A DNA stretch of 64,000 bases, taken from assembly GCA_035524755.1 (NCBI GenBank), contig DATKOD010000003.1, positions 1-64,000 on the forward strand, in the 5' to 3' direction. The DNA is from JAGOPO01 sp035524755. GTDB taxonomy: Bacteria > Patescibacteriota > Minisyncoccia > 2-02-FULL-40-12 > GWA2-44-9. Below are positions 30,927 to 39,060 of the stretch, piece by piece; position 1 is the stretch's first letter; each line of letters begins with the position of its first letter. The position numbers and the translations under genes are program-made. The notes under the pieces were generated by a model. That model saw nothing but the letters and a program-made list of their open reading frames with translations. It made no database searches and was not told where the DNA came from.

Positions 30927-32150
30927 GTGACCGCACGCCAGGATGCACGTGAAATCATCGATGCCGGGATCGGCGCCGTCCTTACGGACGCCGTGGTACG
31001 GCGCTTGGTACGCCTCGAGGGGAACACGTTGCGCATCGCCGGAAGTTCGTTCGACCTGGCGTCGTACCGTCACGTACATGTCATCGGGTTCGGTAAGGCA
31101 TCGTGCGAAGCGTCCGCGGCGTTGGAATCGGTTCTCGGCAGACGCGTCACGAAAGGCATCGCCATCGGCACCGAAGCACGGACGTGCGAGATGATCGACC
31201 TGTGCGAAGCGACGCATCCCCTGCCGTCAGCGCAGAATCTCCGGCTCACCGAGCGGTTGGTCAAACAGTGCGAGTCCGTGACCAAGGACGACTTGGTACT
31301 GGTGGTCGTATCCGGCGGCGGGTCCGCGATGCTGTGCTGGCCGGCCAGCGAATGCGAACAAGGGATCCGGCTCTACGAGGCGTCCAACCGCGCGGGACTT
31401 TCCATCCATGAACTCAACACGGTGCGCAAGCACATCTCGTCGCTCAAGGGCGGCGGGTTGGCGAAGCTGCTCTACCCCGCGACCGTCGTCGGGCTCATTT
31501 TCTCCGACGTGCCGGGCGGACACGACGACCTCGTCGCATCCGGTCCGACATATCCTGACGCGACGACCGTTGCCGATGCGCGCGCGGTCATCTCGAAATA
31601 TGACCTCGGCGACTATGAGCTCATGGAGACTCCCAAGGATGCCCGCTACTTCGGGAACGTCACCAATATCGTGCTGGTATCCAACCGCGACGCCCTTGCG
31701 GCCATGGCGGTCAAAGCCGGAGAGTTGGGCTATGACGCGACGGTCATCGGTGCGGATTTCTACGATGCACCCGAGAAGCTCGTATCACGGATGCAGAACG
31801 CCGCGGCGCCGAAGCACGCCGTCATCGCCGGAGGTGAATCTTCCTATCCCGTCCCGGCGGAACACGGCACCGGCGGGCGGAATCAGCATGTCGCGCTGAC
31901 GGCGGCGCTCGTGCTCCGCGCCGGGCAGACGTTCGCGGCGGCGGCGTCCGACGGACGCGATAATGGCTCGCACGGCGGTGCCATCGTCGATGCGACAACC
32001 GTGGCCCGCGCGCGCGATGCCGGATTCGATGCTGACACGGCGCTCCGCACCTGCGATGAAACAGTCCTCCTTGAACGCACCGGCGACCTCATCGAGATGC
32101 CGCCGACCGGCGCGAACGTATCGGATCTGTATTTGCTGCTGTCAGAGTAA
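30927..32150 (+). CDS. glycerate 2-kinase (MOFRL family), GTG start
   Basis: The 407-residue protein matches the GckA/TtuD family: VIGFGKAS near residues 45-55, VVVSGGGSAMLCWPA, HELNTVRKHISSLKGGGLAK, FSDVPGGHDDLVASGPT and the C-terminal MOFRL region (GGESSYPVP, TGGRNQH, ASDGRDNGSHGGAIVD). It phosphorylates D-glycerate to 2-phosphoglycerate. The GTG at 30927, 2 nt after the dehydrogenase stop, gives the family N-terminus; an ATG at 30891 would overlap that gene by 34 nt. Confidence 0.9.
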   Translation: MTARQDAREIIDAGIGAVLTDAVVRRLVRLEGNTLRIAGSSFDLASYRHVHVIGFGKASCEASAALESVLGRRVTKGIAIGTEARTCEMIDLCEATHPLPSAQNLRLTERLVKQCESVTKDDLVLVVVSGGGSAMLCWPASECEQGIRLYEASNRAGLSIHELNTVRKHISSLKGGGLAKLLYPATVVGLIFSDVPGGHDDLVASGPTYPDATTVADARAVISKYDLGDYELMETPKDARYFGNVTNIVLVSNRDALAAMAVKAGELGYDATVIGADFYDAPEKLVSRMQNAAAPKHAVIAGGESSYPVPAEHGTGGRNQHVALTAALVLRAGQTFAAAASDGRDNGSHGGAIVDATTVARARDAGFDADTALRTCDETVLLERTGDLIEMPPTGANVSDLYLLLSE

Positions 32151-32185
32151 GAAAACGGCCCCGGGGCGGTGAAGCCCCGAGGCCG
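32151..32185 (-). terminator. terminator of the large Cys-rich exported protein gene
   Basis: A long stem (CGGCC-CCGGGGC with GCCCCG-AGGCCG, one bulge) is followed, leftward, by TTTTC. It abuts the stop of the glycerate kinase gene. Confidence 0.8.
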
Positions 32186-32202
32186 GGAAGGAACGGAAGG
32201 AA

Positions 32203-34437
32203 CTAGCGGGCGCTGCAGGCGCAGCTGACGGTCAGCGACGCGTCATGCAACCAGGCCGCTTGGACGCCGCATGCCGTGCTGGTGGCGCTGTCGGTGAAGT
32301 CGTACTCGTAGGTGGTCACGCCCGGGATGGAGCTCTGGTAGGTGGCATCGTCGCTGCCGTAGTAGTTGCTCCACTTGTAGTTGTTGTTGGAGTTGCCGTG
32401 GCGATGCGGCGTGTCGCATTCGTGGTTGGGGCCGTCCTGCCAGGTTCCGCCGTCGGCCGTGCAGGCGTCTCGCGCATGGCTCGAGCTGTCGTGCATGTAG
32501 TACACGTACTGCGTCGGTCCCGTCTGCGGGAGCTTGTAGAACGCGTAGAGCGTCTGGCTGTTGAAGCCCGTGAACGTGGCGCTCGCGCCGGGGCCCAGGT
32601 TGAACGTGCCGTTCGGGATGATGCTGTCCGCGGGGTCGTCCTTGTTCGTGGCCACCACGATGGCGTACGTGACCTGGTCGCTCCGGTTGTTCTTCAGGGT
32701 CCAGGTGTTGACCTTCGGGCAGTCCTGCGGCGGGATCGCGATGCTGTAGGTGTGGTCGTAGCTCTTCGTGCACTGCAGCTCCGACGGGCCATAGCTGACC
32801 ACCTCGGTGTAGACGTCCGAGAAGGTGAAGGTCGAGCCGTAGGCCGGGCGGTTCACCACCTTGGGCAACGGATCGGACCACGTGCCGCCCGACGGGCGAA
32901 CCGTACCGCTGGTCACCTTCTCGGTGGTCGCGGTCTTGTCGGTGAGGTCGAGGTCACCACGGAAGTCCGGCGGGGTCGGCGTGTAGTCGGCACAGGTCTT
33001 GGTGCGCGGCGGGATGACCACGGGCGTCGTCACCGGACAGGTCAGCGAACCGCGAACGACCGTCAGAGTCGCGGTGAGGGTCTGCTGGCTGTCGGTCTGA
33101 GCGTAGCCGTGCGTCACGTTGAACGGATTGTTCTCGTTGTCGGACGCTCCGTCGCCGTATGCCAGCGACCCGGTGCCGGGGTTCACCCAGCTGCCATGGA
33201 GGCCGACGTTGTACGTGCTCGCGATGCTGGCACGCACCGACTTGGCGTGCACCGAGTCCGCCCCCACCGTGTAGGTGCTCAGCTGCGGGTTCACGTCTCC
33301 GCATGTCGGGTCCTTCGCGGGCACCGTCTTGGTGAAGGGCTTGGAGACCGTGCACTTGAGGTTGTCCGGGCCGTAGCTCTTCGTGTAGGTGTCGCTGAAG
33401 GAGGCGTCCGGCTGTCCGAAGTTCGGACGATTGACCGTCGCCGGAAGCGCGGTGGACCACGTGCCGCCCGTCGGAGCGACCGTGCCGGCGTCGAACGTGT
33501 AGCTCGACGGTCCGGGGGTCACGCCCAGGTCACCCGTGATGGTCGGCGGGGTGTAGTCCTTGCAGGTGGGGTTCGTGCCGACCGTGACGGTGATGGACGG
33601 GTCGCACTCCACACCGCCGCCGGTGAGCTTCAGCTTGATGGTGAACTTCTGCTGCGGCTCGGCGGGGTACGTGTGGCTCACGGGGACACCGTTGGTCGCC
33701 GATGAGGTCGTGTTGTCGCCCCAGTCGAGGACGCCATTGATCTTGGTGTCGCCGACCTTGTGGTTGAACTTCGGCGTGACCGTGATCGTGGTGCCGTCCT
33801 GCGTGTACGTGAGCGATCCGTTGATGGTCTCGCAGGTCACGCAGGGCTCGGGGTAGTTGAACACCACCCCGAACGGCCACCTCACCTCGTCGGTCGCATT
33901 CTTGAAGAGGCCGTCGTGCTGGTCCATGCCGCAGGAGTTGACGCTCACGTCCCACTGCGTCGTGAGCTTGACGCCCACGGTGGACGCCTTGAACGTCAGG
34001 TGGTCGTTCTGGTCGGCCCCGTTGCCGGAGCCGGCCGAACCGCAGCTGTTCTCGGGGGCGTGGAACGCGCCTGAGCGCAGCCATCCGTCCGAGGCGCTGA
34101 TGATGCCCCAGGTGACGGTGTACTTCTTCGACGCGGTCACGACCTGGCAGCGGTTGTCGAGCAGATCGAGGTTCGTATCGAGCACGCAGAACGTCAGGGT
34201 CTTGTCGCGAGAGCTGACCGTCTCCTTGCCCTCGCAGATGCCGGAGCCGGTGACCGTCTGGCCCGTGCCGGATGCCGGAGGCGCCGGGACGGACGCGTTG
34301 GAACCGCTCGTGGCGGGGGCCTCGGAGACGACACTCGGGGAGGTGGACGTGTCGCCGCCCTTGTTGCAGGCGACGGGAACGAGGCAGACCGCCGTCACGA
34401 CGGCGGCGATGCCCAGGAACGTCATCAATCGACGCAT
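32203..34437 (-). CDS. large Cys-rich exported protein with duplicated beta domains
   Basis: The 744-residue protein has a signal peptide ending VPVACNKGG; a lipoprotein site is possible, although Pro at -3 is unusual. A Ser/Pro/Thr linker is followed by beta-rich domains, one PKD-like (VLDWGDNTTS then VSHTYPAE). Two units are duplicated: TCKDYTPPTITGDLG... with GGTWSTALPATVNRPNFG, and TCADYTPTPPDFRGDLD... with GGTWSDPLPKVVNRPAYG. About twenty Cys are spread in pairs, implying disulfides. Codons are strongly biased to GC endings. It is divergent from the AI-2E permease behind a shared palindrome. It probably sits on the cell surface. Confidence 0.82.
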   Translation of the reverse strand: MRRLMTFLGIAAVVTAVCLVPVACNKGGDTSTSPSVVSEAPATSGSNASVPAPPASGTGQTVTGSGICEGKETVSSRDKTLTFCVLDTNLDLLDNRCQVVTASKKYTVTWGIISASDGWLRSGAFHAPENSCGSAGSGNGADQNDHLTFKASTVGVKLTTQWDVSVNSCGMDQHDGLFKNATDEVRWPFGVVFNYPEPCVTCETINGSLTYTQDGTTITVTPKFNHKVGDTKINGVLDWGDNTTSSATNGVPVSHTYPAEPQQKFTIKLKLTGGGVECDPSITVTVGTNPTCKDYTPPTITGDLGVTPGPSSYTFDAGTVAPTGGTWSTALPATVNRPNFGQPDASFSDTYTKSYGPDNLKCTVSKPFTKTVPAKDPTCGDVNPQLSTYTVGADSVHAKSVRASIASTYNVGLHGSWVNPGTGSLAYGDGASDNENNPFNVTHGYAQTDSQQTLTATLTVVRGSLTCPVTTPVVIPPRTKTCADYTPTPPDFRGDLDLTDKTATTEKVTSGTVRPSGGTWSDPLPKVVNRPAYGSTFTFSDVYTEVVSYGPSELQCTKSYDHTYSIAIPPQDCPKVNTWTLKNNRSDQVTYAIVVATNKDDPADSIIPNGTFNLGPGASATFTGFNSQTLYAFYKLPQTGPTQYVYYMHDSSSHARDACTADGGTWQDGPNHECDTPHRHGNSNNNYKWSNYYGSDDATYQSSIPGVTTYEYDFTDSATSTACGVQAAWLHDASLTVSCACSAR

Positions 34438-34450
34438 GCGTCCTCCAAAC

Positions 34451-34471
34451 GGCGAACAAACGTCATTCGCC
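34451..34471 (-). promoter_or_regulatory. hairpin next to the ribosome-binding site of the exported protein gene
   Basis: GGCGAA and TTCGCC form a 6-bp stem with a 9-nt loop, ending a few bases before GGAGGA. Farther up the 90-nt leader, GGCCAA-TCG-TTGGCC forms a second hairpin (34513-34527), followed 7 nt later by six T residues. Either could control expression. Confidence 0.45.
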
Positions 34472-34534
34472 TTGATTTACCTATGTTTTACGGATTGTCA
34501 AAAAACACCTCGGGCCAACGATTGGCCGGCGAAT

Positions 34535-34577
34535 ATAATACAGGTGTTGACACAAAAAGTCAACACTGTGGTATACT
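34535..34577. promoter_or_regulatory. divergent promoters sharing a palindromic operator
   Basis: Leftward: TTGACT (34563-34558), 17-nt spacer, TATTAT (34540-34535). Rightward: TTGACA (34547-34552), 19-nt spacer, TATACT (34572-34577). Both -35 boxes fall in the arms of TGTTGAC-N7-GTCAACA (34545-34565). A protein on this palindrome would block both promoters. Confidence 0.75.
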
Positions 34578-34583
34578 TCCCGT

Positions 34584-35663
34584 ATGGGAGGAACCGGTCT
34601 CGGCTATTGGTCGTTCTTCGCCGTTCTGGCGATTGCCGCGTTCGTCGTCGGCTCAATGCTGGTGCCGTTCTTGAGCATCCTCGCGTTCGGCGCGGTGCTC
34701 GCGTTCATATTCTCCCCGGTATACCGTCTGGTCCGTGCCGGCATCCGCAGTCCGTCACTTTCGGCGTTCGTCGTGACGCTCCTCATGCTCGTCGTGGTGT
34801 TGGTTCCGCTATCGTTCGCCGGATACCAGGCTATCCGCGAAGGCGCCACGGTCTACGGGTTGCTCCGCTCCGGCACCGTTCCTGCGGTGTTCGTCTCGGT
34901 CGCATCCTATGGTCAGCGTGTCTTGAACCAGTTCTCGGTCGGTGCGAAATTGGACCCCGCCTCACTGGTCACGGCCGCACAGAGTGCGCTGGCATGGATC
35001 GTCGCACGTACCGGTCAGATATTCTTGAGCGTCAGTGAACTGGTGCTGTCGTTCGTCCTGCTGCTGTTCATCTTCTTCTATTTCGTCCGCGACGGTCATG
35101 CGATCCTGGAGGGATTCATAGGATTGTCACCGCTCTCGGCTCGCGAAGGCCGCTCGGTGTTGCAGCGCATCGGCACGTCGGTCTGGGCAGCGGTCATCGG
35201 TTCCGTGCTCATGGCGTTGGTCCAGGGATTGACCGCATGGCTCGGCTTCTGGATCCTCCGCGTTCCGGACGCCGCACTGCTCGGAGGGTTCACCATGCTG
35301 GCATCGTTCATCCCGTCCTTCGGCACCGCGCTGATCCAGATCCCGGTCATCATCTACCTCTACACCACCGGAGCGCACGGTGCGGCGTTGGCGTTGACGA
35401 TATGGTCAGTGGTCGTGGTCGGCCTGTTGGACAACTTCCTTCGCGCGTTGCTTCTGTCAGGAACGCGCATGCATCCGTTGCTCGCACTCGTGTCCGTGCT
35501 CGGCGGCATCACGTTCTTCGGACCCCTGGGCATCGTGCTTGGGCCGGCAACCGTCGCCGTGTTCACGGCGCTCCTGGAAGTCTCCCCCGTCGTCATCAGC
35601 CGCGCGTACGGCAAGAAGCCTACGCGGACTTCTTCTCCGGGCCCAACGGGAGCAGCACGCTGA
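34584..35663 (+). CDS. AI-2E/UPF0118 family membrane protein
   Basis: The 359-residue protein has about eight membrane segments and the family features FAGYQAIREGATVYGLL, LLLFIFFYFVRDG, and the late block GFTMLASFIPSFGTALIQIP then FGPLGIVLGPATVAVFTALLE. Members export signals, ions or lipids; the substrate here is unknown. The ATG is exactly the predicted +1. Its 3' end overlaps the convergent histidine kinase gene by 44 nt. Confidence 0.92.
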   Translation: MGGTGLGYWSFFAVLAIAAFVVGSMLVPFLSILAFGAVLAFIFSPVYRLVRAGIRSPSLSAFVVTLLMLVVVLVPLSFAGYQAIREGATVYGLLRSGTVPAVFVSVASYGQRVLNQFSVGAKLDPASLVTAAQSALAWIVARTGQIFLSVSELVLSFVLLLFIFFYFVRDGHAILEGFIGLSPLSAREGRSVLQRIGTSVWAAVIGSVLMALVQGLTAWLGFWILRVPDAALLGGFTMLASFIPSFGTALIQIPVIIYLYTTGAHGAALALTIWSVVVVGLLDNFLRALLLSGTRMHPLLALVSVLGGITFFGPLGIVLGPATVAVFTALLEVSPVVISRAYGKKPTRTSSPGPTGAAR

Positions 35664-36792
35664 ACGTGCTTCCCTTGCCCTCGACTGAAATAAACGTGAT
35701 CGTGCCACCCGCCTGCGTCACGATGGTCTTGACGATGTAGAGTCCCAAGCCGGTGCCCTCCGGCTCCATGGTCTGTGCATTGTCTCCACGGAACAATTTC
35801 TGGAATACCCGGGGTTGTTCATTTCCGGAAATACCGATGCCCGTGTCGGTGACCGTGAGACCCAAATGGCCGTCGATACTCCCTACATGTACCGACACCG
35901 TCCCGCCGCTGGGAGTATATTTCACGGCATTGGAAAGGAGATTCTGCACGATGAGCGCGAAGAGCCGCGCATCGATGTTCACCGTGCTGATCGCCGGGTC
36001 GTACGTATCCTGGACGGTCAGTTGCCGGGAACGGATCTGTTCATCGAATTCGTCGAGCACGCTTTTCACGAGCGGCACGATCGGCACTTCTTCGGGGCGG
36101 TTCGGGAACACGCCCATCTCCAGACGCGAGACGTTCAGGAACGCATCGATGAGCTCCGTCATGCGCTTGTTGGTCTTGCGGATCTCGCCGATATACTCGC
36201 GCTGTTTCACCGACAGCGGATGTTCGGTATCCGTGAGCAGTAATTCCGTGTACCAATTCAGGGCGTTCAAGGGCGCCCGGAGCTGGTGCGAAGCCAATGT
36301 GACGAATTCCGTCTTTGCACGGTCCAGCTGGCGCTCCATCGTCACATCGCGGAACACCTGCACGACTCCGCGGAGAAAACCATCCATCACGGGGGACACT
36401 CGGATGGATGCGGCGAACACCGTCCCGTCAGGACGCTGGTATAGGTGCGTGTCATCGACGATGGTCTCACCCTTCAGGGCACGGAGGAAATCCCGGTTTT
36501 CGCGCGGTACCGGTGTCCCGGCCTCATCCACCATGTGCGCCACCTCGTGCATGTCCCTGCCGATGGCATCATCAGCGGAAATTCCGAGCAGACGCTGCGC
36601 CGCCACATTGATGCGCGTGACCCGGCCGGACGTATCCAGGGCGATGACTCCGTCCGCGATTCCGGAAAGCAGTGCTTCGTCGTAGGCTTCCGCAGCTTCA
36701 AGTTGTTCCTTTGCGGCGGTCAGATCCTCGAGCACATTCAACAATGCGGCCCGCGATTCATCCGCCGTGTTCGTGATCGGTTCATCAGCCAT
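35620..36792 (-). CDS. cytoplasmic PAS-histidine kinase
   Basis: The 390-residue protein has no membrane segment. It has an N-terminal coiled coil, a PAS domain (IADGVIALDTSGRVTRINVA, about 45-150), a HisKA domain with the phospho-acceptor His169 in LASHQLRAPLNAL, and an ATPase domain with QNLLSNAVKYTP (N box), DTGIGI and EGTGLGLYIVK (G boxes). No response regulator gene is in the window. It is divergent from a PAS-PAS protein gene; both ATGs lie 6 nt after a -10 box. Confidence 0.93.
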   Translation of the reverse strand: MADEPITNTADESRAALLNVLEDLTAAKEQLEAAEAYDEALLSGIADGVIALDTSGRVTRINVAAQRLLGISADDAIGRDMHEVAHMVDEAGTPVPRENRDFLRALKGETIVDDTHLYQRPDGTVFAASIRVSPVMDGFLRGVVQVFRDVTMERQLDRAKTEFVTLASHQLRAPLNALNWYTELLLTDTEHPLSVKQREYIGEIRKTNKRMTELIDAFLNVSRLEMGVFPNRPEEVPIVPLVKSVLDEFDEQIRSRQLTVQDTYDPAISTVNIDARLFALIVQNLLSNAVKYTPSGGTVSVHVGSIDGHLGLTVTDTGIGISGNEQPRVFQKLFRGDNAQTMEPEGTGLGLYIVKTIVTQAGGTITFISVEGKGSTFSVLLPLGPEKKSA

Positions 36793-36798
36793 AGTTCA

Positions 36799-36820
36799 AG
36801 TATACAACATGCGGTACAAT
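36799..36820. promoter_or_regulatory. divergent -10 boxes, both predicting leaderless mRNAs
   Basis: Leftward TATACT (36804-36799) ends 6 nt before the kinase ATG at 36792. Rightward TACAAT (36815-36820) ends 6 nt before the PAS-PAS ATG at 36827. The whole intergenic region is 34 nt. Confidence 0.65.
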
Positions 36821-36826
36821 GGTGGC

Positions 36827-37699
36827 ATGGGTCCCGTGCAATCGGAGAAATGGTTCAGAGCGATCGCGGAGGCCACGTTGGACATCGTGTTCATCGTGGA
36901 GGCCGACGGGAGCGTCGCGTACGTGAATCCGGTCGCCGCCGCCTGGATCGGAAAATCCCCCGAACAGATCATCGGCTCCCGGCAGGGCGATCTGTTCATG
37001 CCCTCGACCGTCACCCGGCAGATGGCGGCAATCAGGCAGGTATTCGAAACCGGCCAGTCGAGTTCGACGCAGGACATCTCGGAAGTCGGCGGGCTCCGTC
37101 GTTTCCTGGACACGCGATTGATCCCCCTCCGTGATGAGAACGGCACCGTGAACGCCGTATTGGGATTCGCGCGCGACGTGACGCAGGAGCGCGCCATCAG
37201 CGAGAACCTCCGGAAATCGGAAGAACGTTTCCGGGCGCTCATCGAGCATTCTGACGAGGTCATCGTCATCAATGACGCCACGAACAAGCGTCTCTTCGTT
37301 TCCCCGTCGGTGGAACGCATTCTGGGCTATTCTGTCCAAGAATACCTGGCGCAGACGGTGACCGATATCATCCACCCCGATGACGTAGCGGCACTACAGG
37401 AGGTGAATACGCGTTCCGATGCCAATCCCCGCACTCCGTTCAGGATCACGTTCCGTATCCGGCATAAGAACGGCGAGTGGCGGTGGATAGACGCGACCCT
37501 GACGAACCTGTTCGAATTGCCCGCCATCAGGGGACGGGTCATCAACCTGCACGACATCACCGATCTGCGGCGCGCACAGGAAGCTGAGGCGCGCGCCGCG
37601 GAGCTGGAACGCATCGCGAACATCATGACCGGTCGCGAACTCAAAATGGCCGAGCTGAAAGAAGAGATCGAGCGTCTGAAAACTGAAAAGGGCGCCTGA
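36827..37699 (+). CDS. double-PAS protein with a C-terminal coiled coil
   Basis: The 290-residue protein has two PAS/PAC units: LDIVFIVEADGSVAYVNPVA then NGTVNAVLGFARDVTQERA, and SDEVIVINDATNKRLFVSPS then EWRWIDATLTN. A coiled coil ends the protein (KMAELKEEIERLKTEKGA). There is no output domain, so it probably signals by binding a partner, perhaps the divergent kinase. The ATG at 36827 is chosen because the earlier in-frame codons overlap the -10 box. Confidence 0.85.
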   Translation: MGPVQSEKWFRAIAEATLDIVFIVEADGSVAYVNPVAAAWIGKSPEQIIGSRQGDLFMPSTVTRQMAAIRQVFETGQSSSTQDISEVGGLRRFLDTRLIPLRDENGTVNAVLGFARDVTQERAISENLRKSEERFRALIEHSDEVIVINDATNKRLFVSPSVERILGYSVQEYLAQTVTDIIHPDDVAALQEVNTRSDANPRTPFRITFRIRHKNGEWRWIDATLTNLFELPAIRGRVINLHDITDLRRAQEAEARAAELERIANIMTGRELKMAELKEEIERLKTEKGA

Positions 37700-37713
37700 G
37701 GCGCCCTTTTCAG
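37683..37713. terminator. bidirectional terminator
   Basis: CTGAAAAGGGCGCC and GGCGCCCTTTTCAG form a perfect 14-bp stem around TGA, with A and T runs on its two sides. It ends the PAS-PAS gene and the 37-aa gene from the other side. Confidence 0.9.
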
Positions 37714-37718
37714 TCAGA

Positions 37719-37832
37719 TTACATCTGCGGCTGTCCCGGCTGCATCGGCATACCGCCGCTCTTCTTGCCGCGCTTCGCGAGCCACCACACGATCAGAATC
37801 ACGACCACCGCACCGATGATGTACCACCACAT
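37719..37832 (-). CDS. 37-aa single-helix membrane protein
   Basis: The product MWWYIIGAVVVILIVWWLAK is a membrane helix flanked by Trp, followed by a short basic, then Gln/Pro-rich tail (RGKKSGGMPMQPGQPQM). The TAA is right beside the terminator. It lies 39 nt downstream of the MFS gene and may be co-transcribed. No family is recognised. Confidence 0.65.
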   Translation of the reverse strand: MWWYIIGAVVVILIVWWLAKRGKKSGGMPMQPGQPQM

Positions 37833-37871
37833 AGGGGTATGAAGTTAGAGACAATACGATGAACGTTTCAA

Positions 37872-39038
37872 TTATCTCTCGCTGAAACGTCTCGTCAAGA
37901 GCAAGAGTACGACCGCAGTACCGGCAAGCCCTGCTCCCACGAAGAACGGCGTCTGCGGTCCGTAGCGGTCCCACAGGTACCCGGCCAGAATGCTCGCCGG
38001 TAGCGTTGTCAGCCCGACCGTCATTCCATAAATGCCGAACGCGCGTCCTCGGTGGCCGAATTCGACCATATCGGCAAGGAACGCACGCGCGACACCTTCG
38101 CTGGTCGCGTAATAAATACCGTACAGGACGTATAACGGCCACACGACCGCGGCACCGCCTGCGAGTCCGAACCCCACATACGTCAGTGCGTACGCGGCCC
38201 ATCCCATTGCAAGCGTAGGGATCCGCCCGATGCGGTCGGACAATGAACCGAACGGGACCGCAAGGAGCGCGTATATCAGATTGAAGAGGGCGATGACGAT
38301 TGGAATCTCGATGAGCGTGACACCGAGGTTGCGCGCGCGAAGGATGAGGAACGCGTCCGATGAGTTCCCGAGCGTGAACACGACGACGACGGCCATGAAC
38401 AGGAAGAACGACGTTGGCAGCGGTTTCGTGGACCCCGGCACGGACTGCGCCCGGGCGGCCGCACGCGGGATTTCATGCACCCGCCGTGTCAGGATGGTGA
38501 GCGTCGCCAACAGCGGCACCGCGGAGACGATGATGATGATGTGATACACCGACGCGCTGGCACGGAAGAGATAGAGCAGCAGTGCCAACACGAGGGGCCC
38601 CGCGACCGACCCGAGCGTATCCAACATGCGCGATATTCCGAAGCTGCGTCCACGGGTCACCTCCGGCGATGTTCCTGCGATGAGCACGTCCTTGGGAGGA
38701 TCCTTAACGCCCTTGCCGATGCCGTCCATGAGCCGGAGACCGAACACCGGTGCGACGCCGCTGACCAAGGCCAAGAGCGGTCGGCTCACCATCGATAGGA
38801 AGTAGCCGATGAAGATGAGCGGTTTCTGCCGCTTGAAACGGTCAGAAAGGTATCCCGCAACGACGCGGAACACGTTCCAACTCGCGGTCACGATGCCTTC
38901 AGCGATACCGACCAGGGTCTTGTCGAACCCCAGAATAGTCGTCAGGTAGATGGGCAGGACCGGCGCGAACATGTCCTGGCTGATGCCTCCGAAGAAGCTC
39001 AGCAGGCCGATGTACCATATGTCGCGGTCCTTCTTCAC
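37872..39038 (-). CDS. MFS transporter (GTG start)
   Basis: The 388-residue protein has about eleven or twelve membrane segments and the MFS loop GYLSDRFKRQKPLIF between helices 2 and 3, mirrored by GSLSDRIGRIPTLAM in the second half. RLMDGIGKGVKDPPKDVLIA is typical of a CPR/archaeal drug or metabolite transporter group. The substrate is unknown. It starts with GTG at 39038, exactly 6 nt after TATACT. Confidence 0.9.
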   Translation of the reverse strand: MKKDRDIWYIGLLSFFGGISQDMFAPVLPIYLTTILGFDKTLVGIAEGIVTASWNVFRVVAGYLSDRFKRQKPLIFIGYFLSMVSRPLLALVSGVAPVFGLRLMDGIGKGVKDPPKDVLIAGTSPEVTRGRSFGISRMLDTLGSVAGPLVLALLLYLFRASASVYHIIIIVSAVPLLATLTILTRRVHEIPRAAARAQSVPGSTKPLPTSFFLFMAVVVVFTLGNSSDAFLILRARNLGVTLIEIPIVIALFNLIYALLAVPFGSLSDRIGRIPTLAMGWAAYALTYVGFGLAGGAAVVWPLYVLYGIYYATSEGVARAFLADMVEFGHRGRAFGIYGMTVGLTTLPASILAGYLWDRYGPQTPFFVGAGLAGTAVVLLLLTRRFSER

Positions 39039-39044
39039 CGCTTC

Positions 39045-39050
39045 AGTATA
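39045..39050 (-). promoter_or_regulatory. -10 box of the MFS gene
   Basis: TATACT on the minus strand ends 6 nt before the GTG at 39038, so the predicted +1 is the start codon. Confidence 0.55.
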
Positions 39051-39060
39051 TCAAAGACGG

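Noticed and set aside
32245..33705. 486-aa plus-strand open frame opposite the Cys-rich exported protein
   Set aside because: It is a GC-driven shadow: Arg/Val/Ala-rich, no domain, no ribosome-binding site, and the minus strand has a signal peptide, repeats and a promoter.
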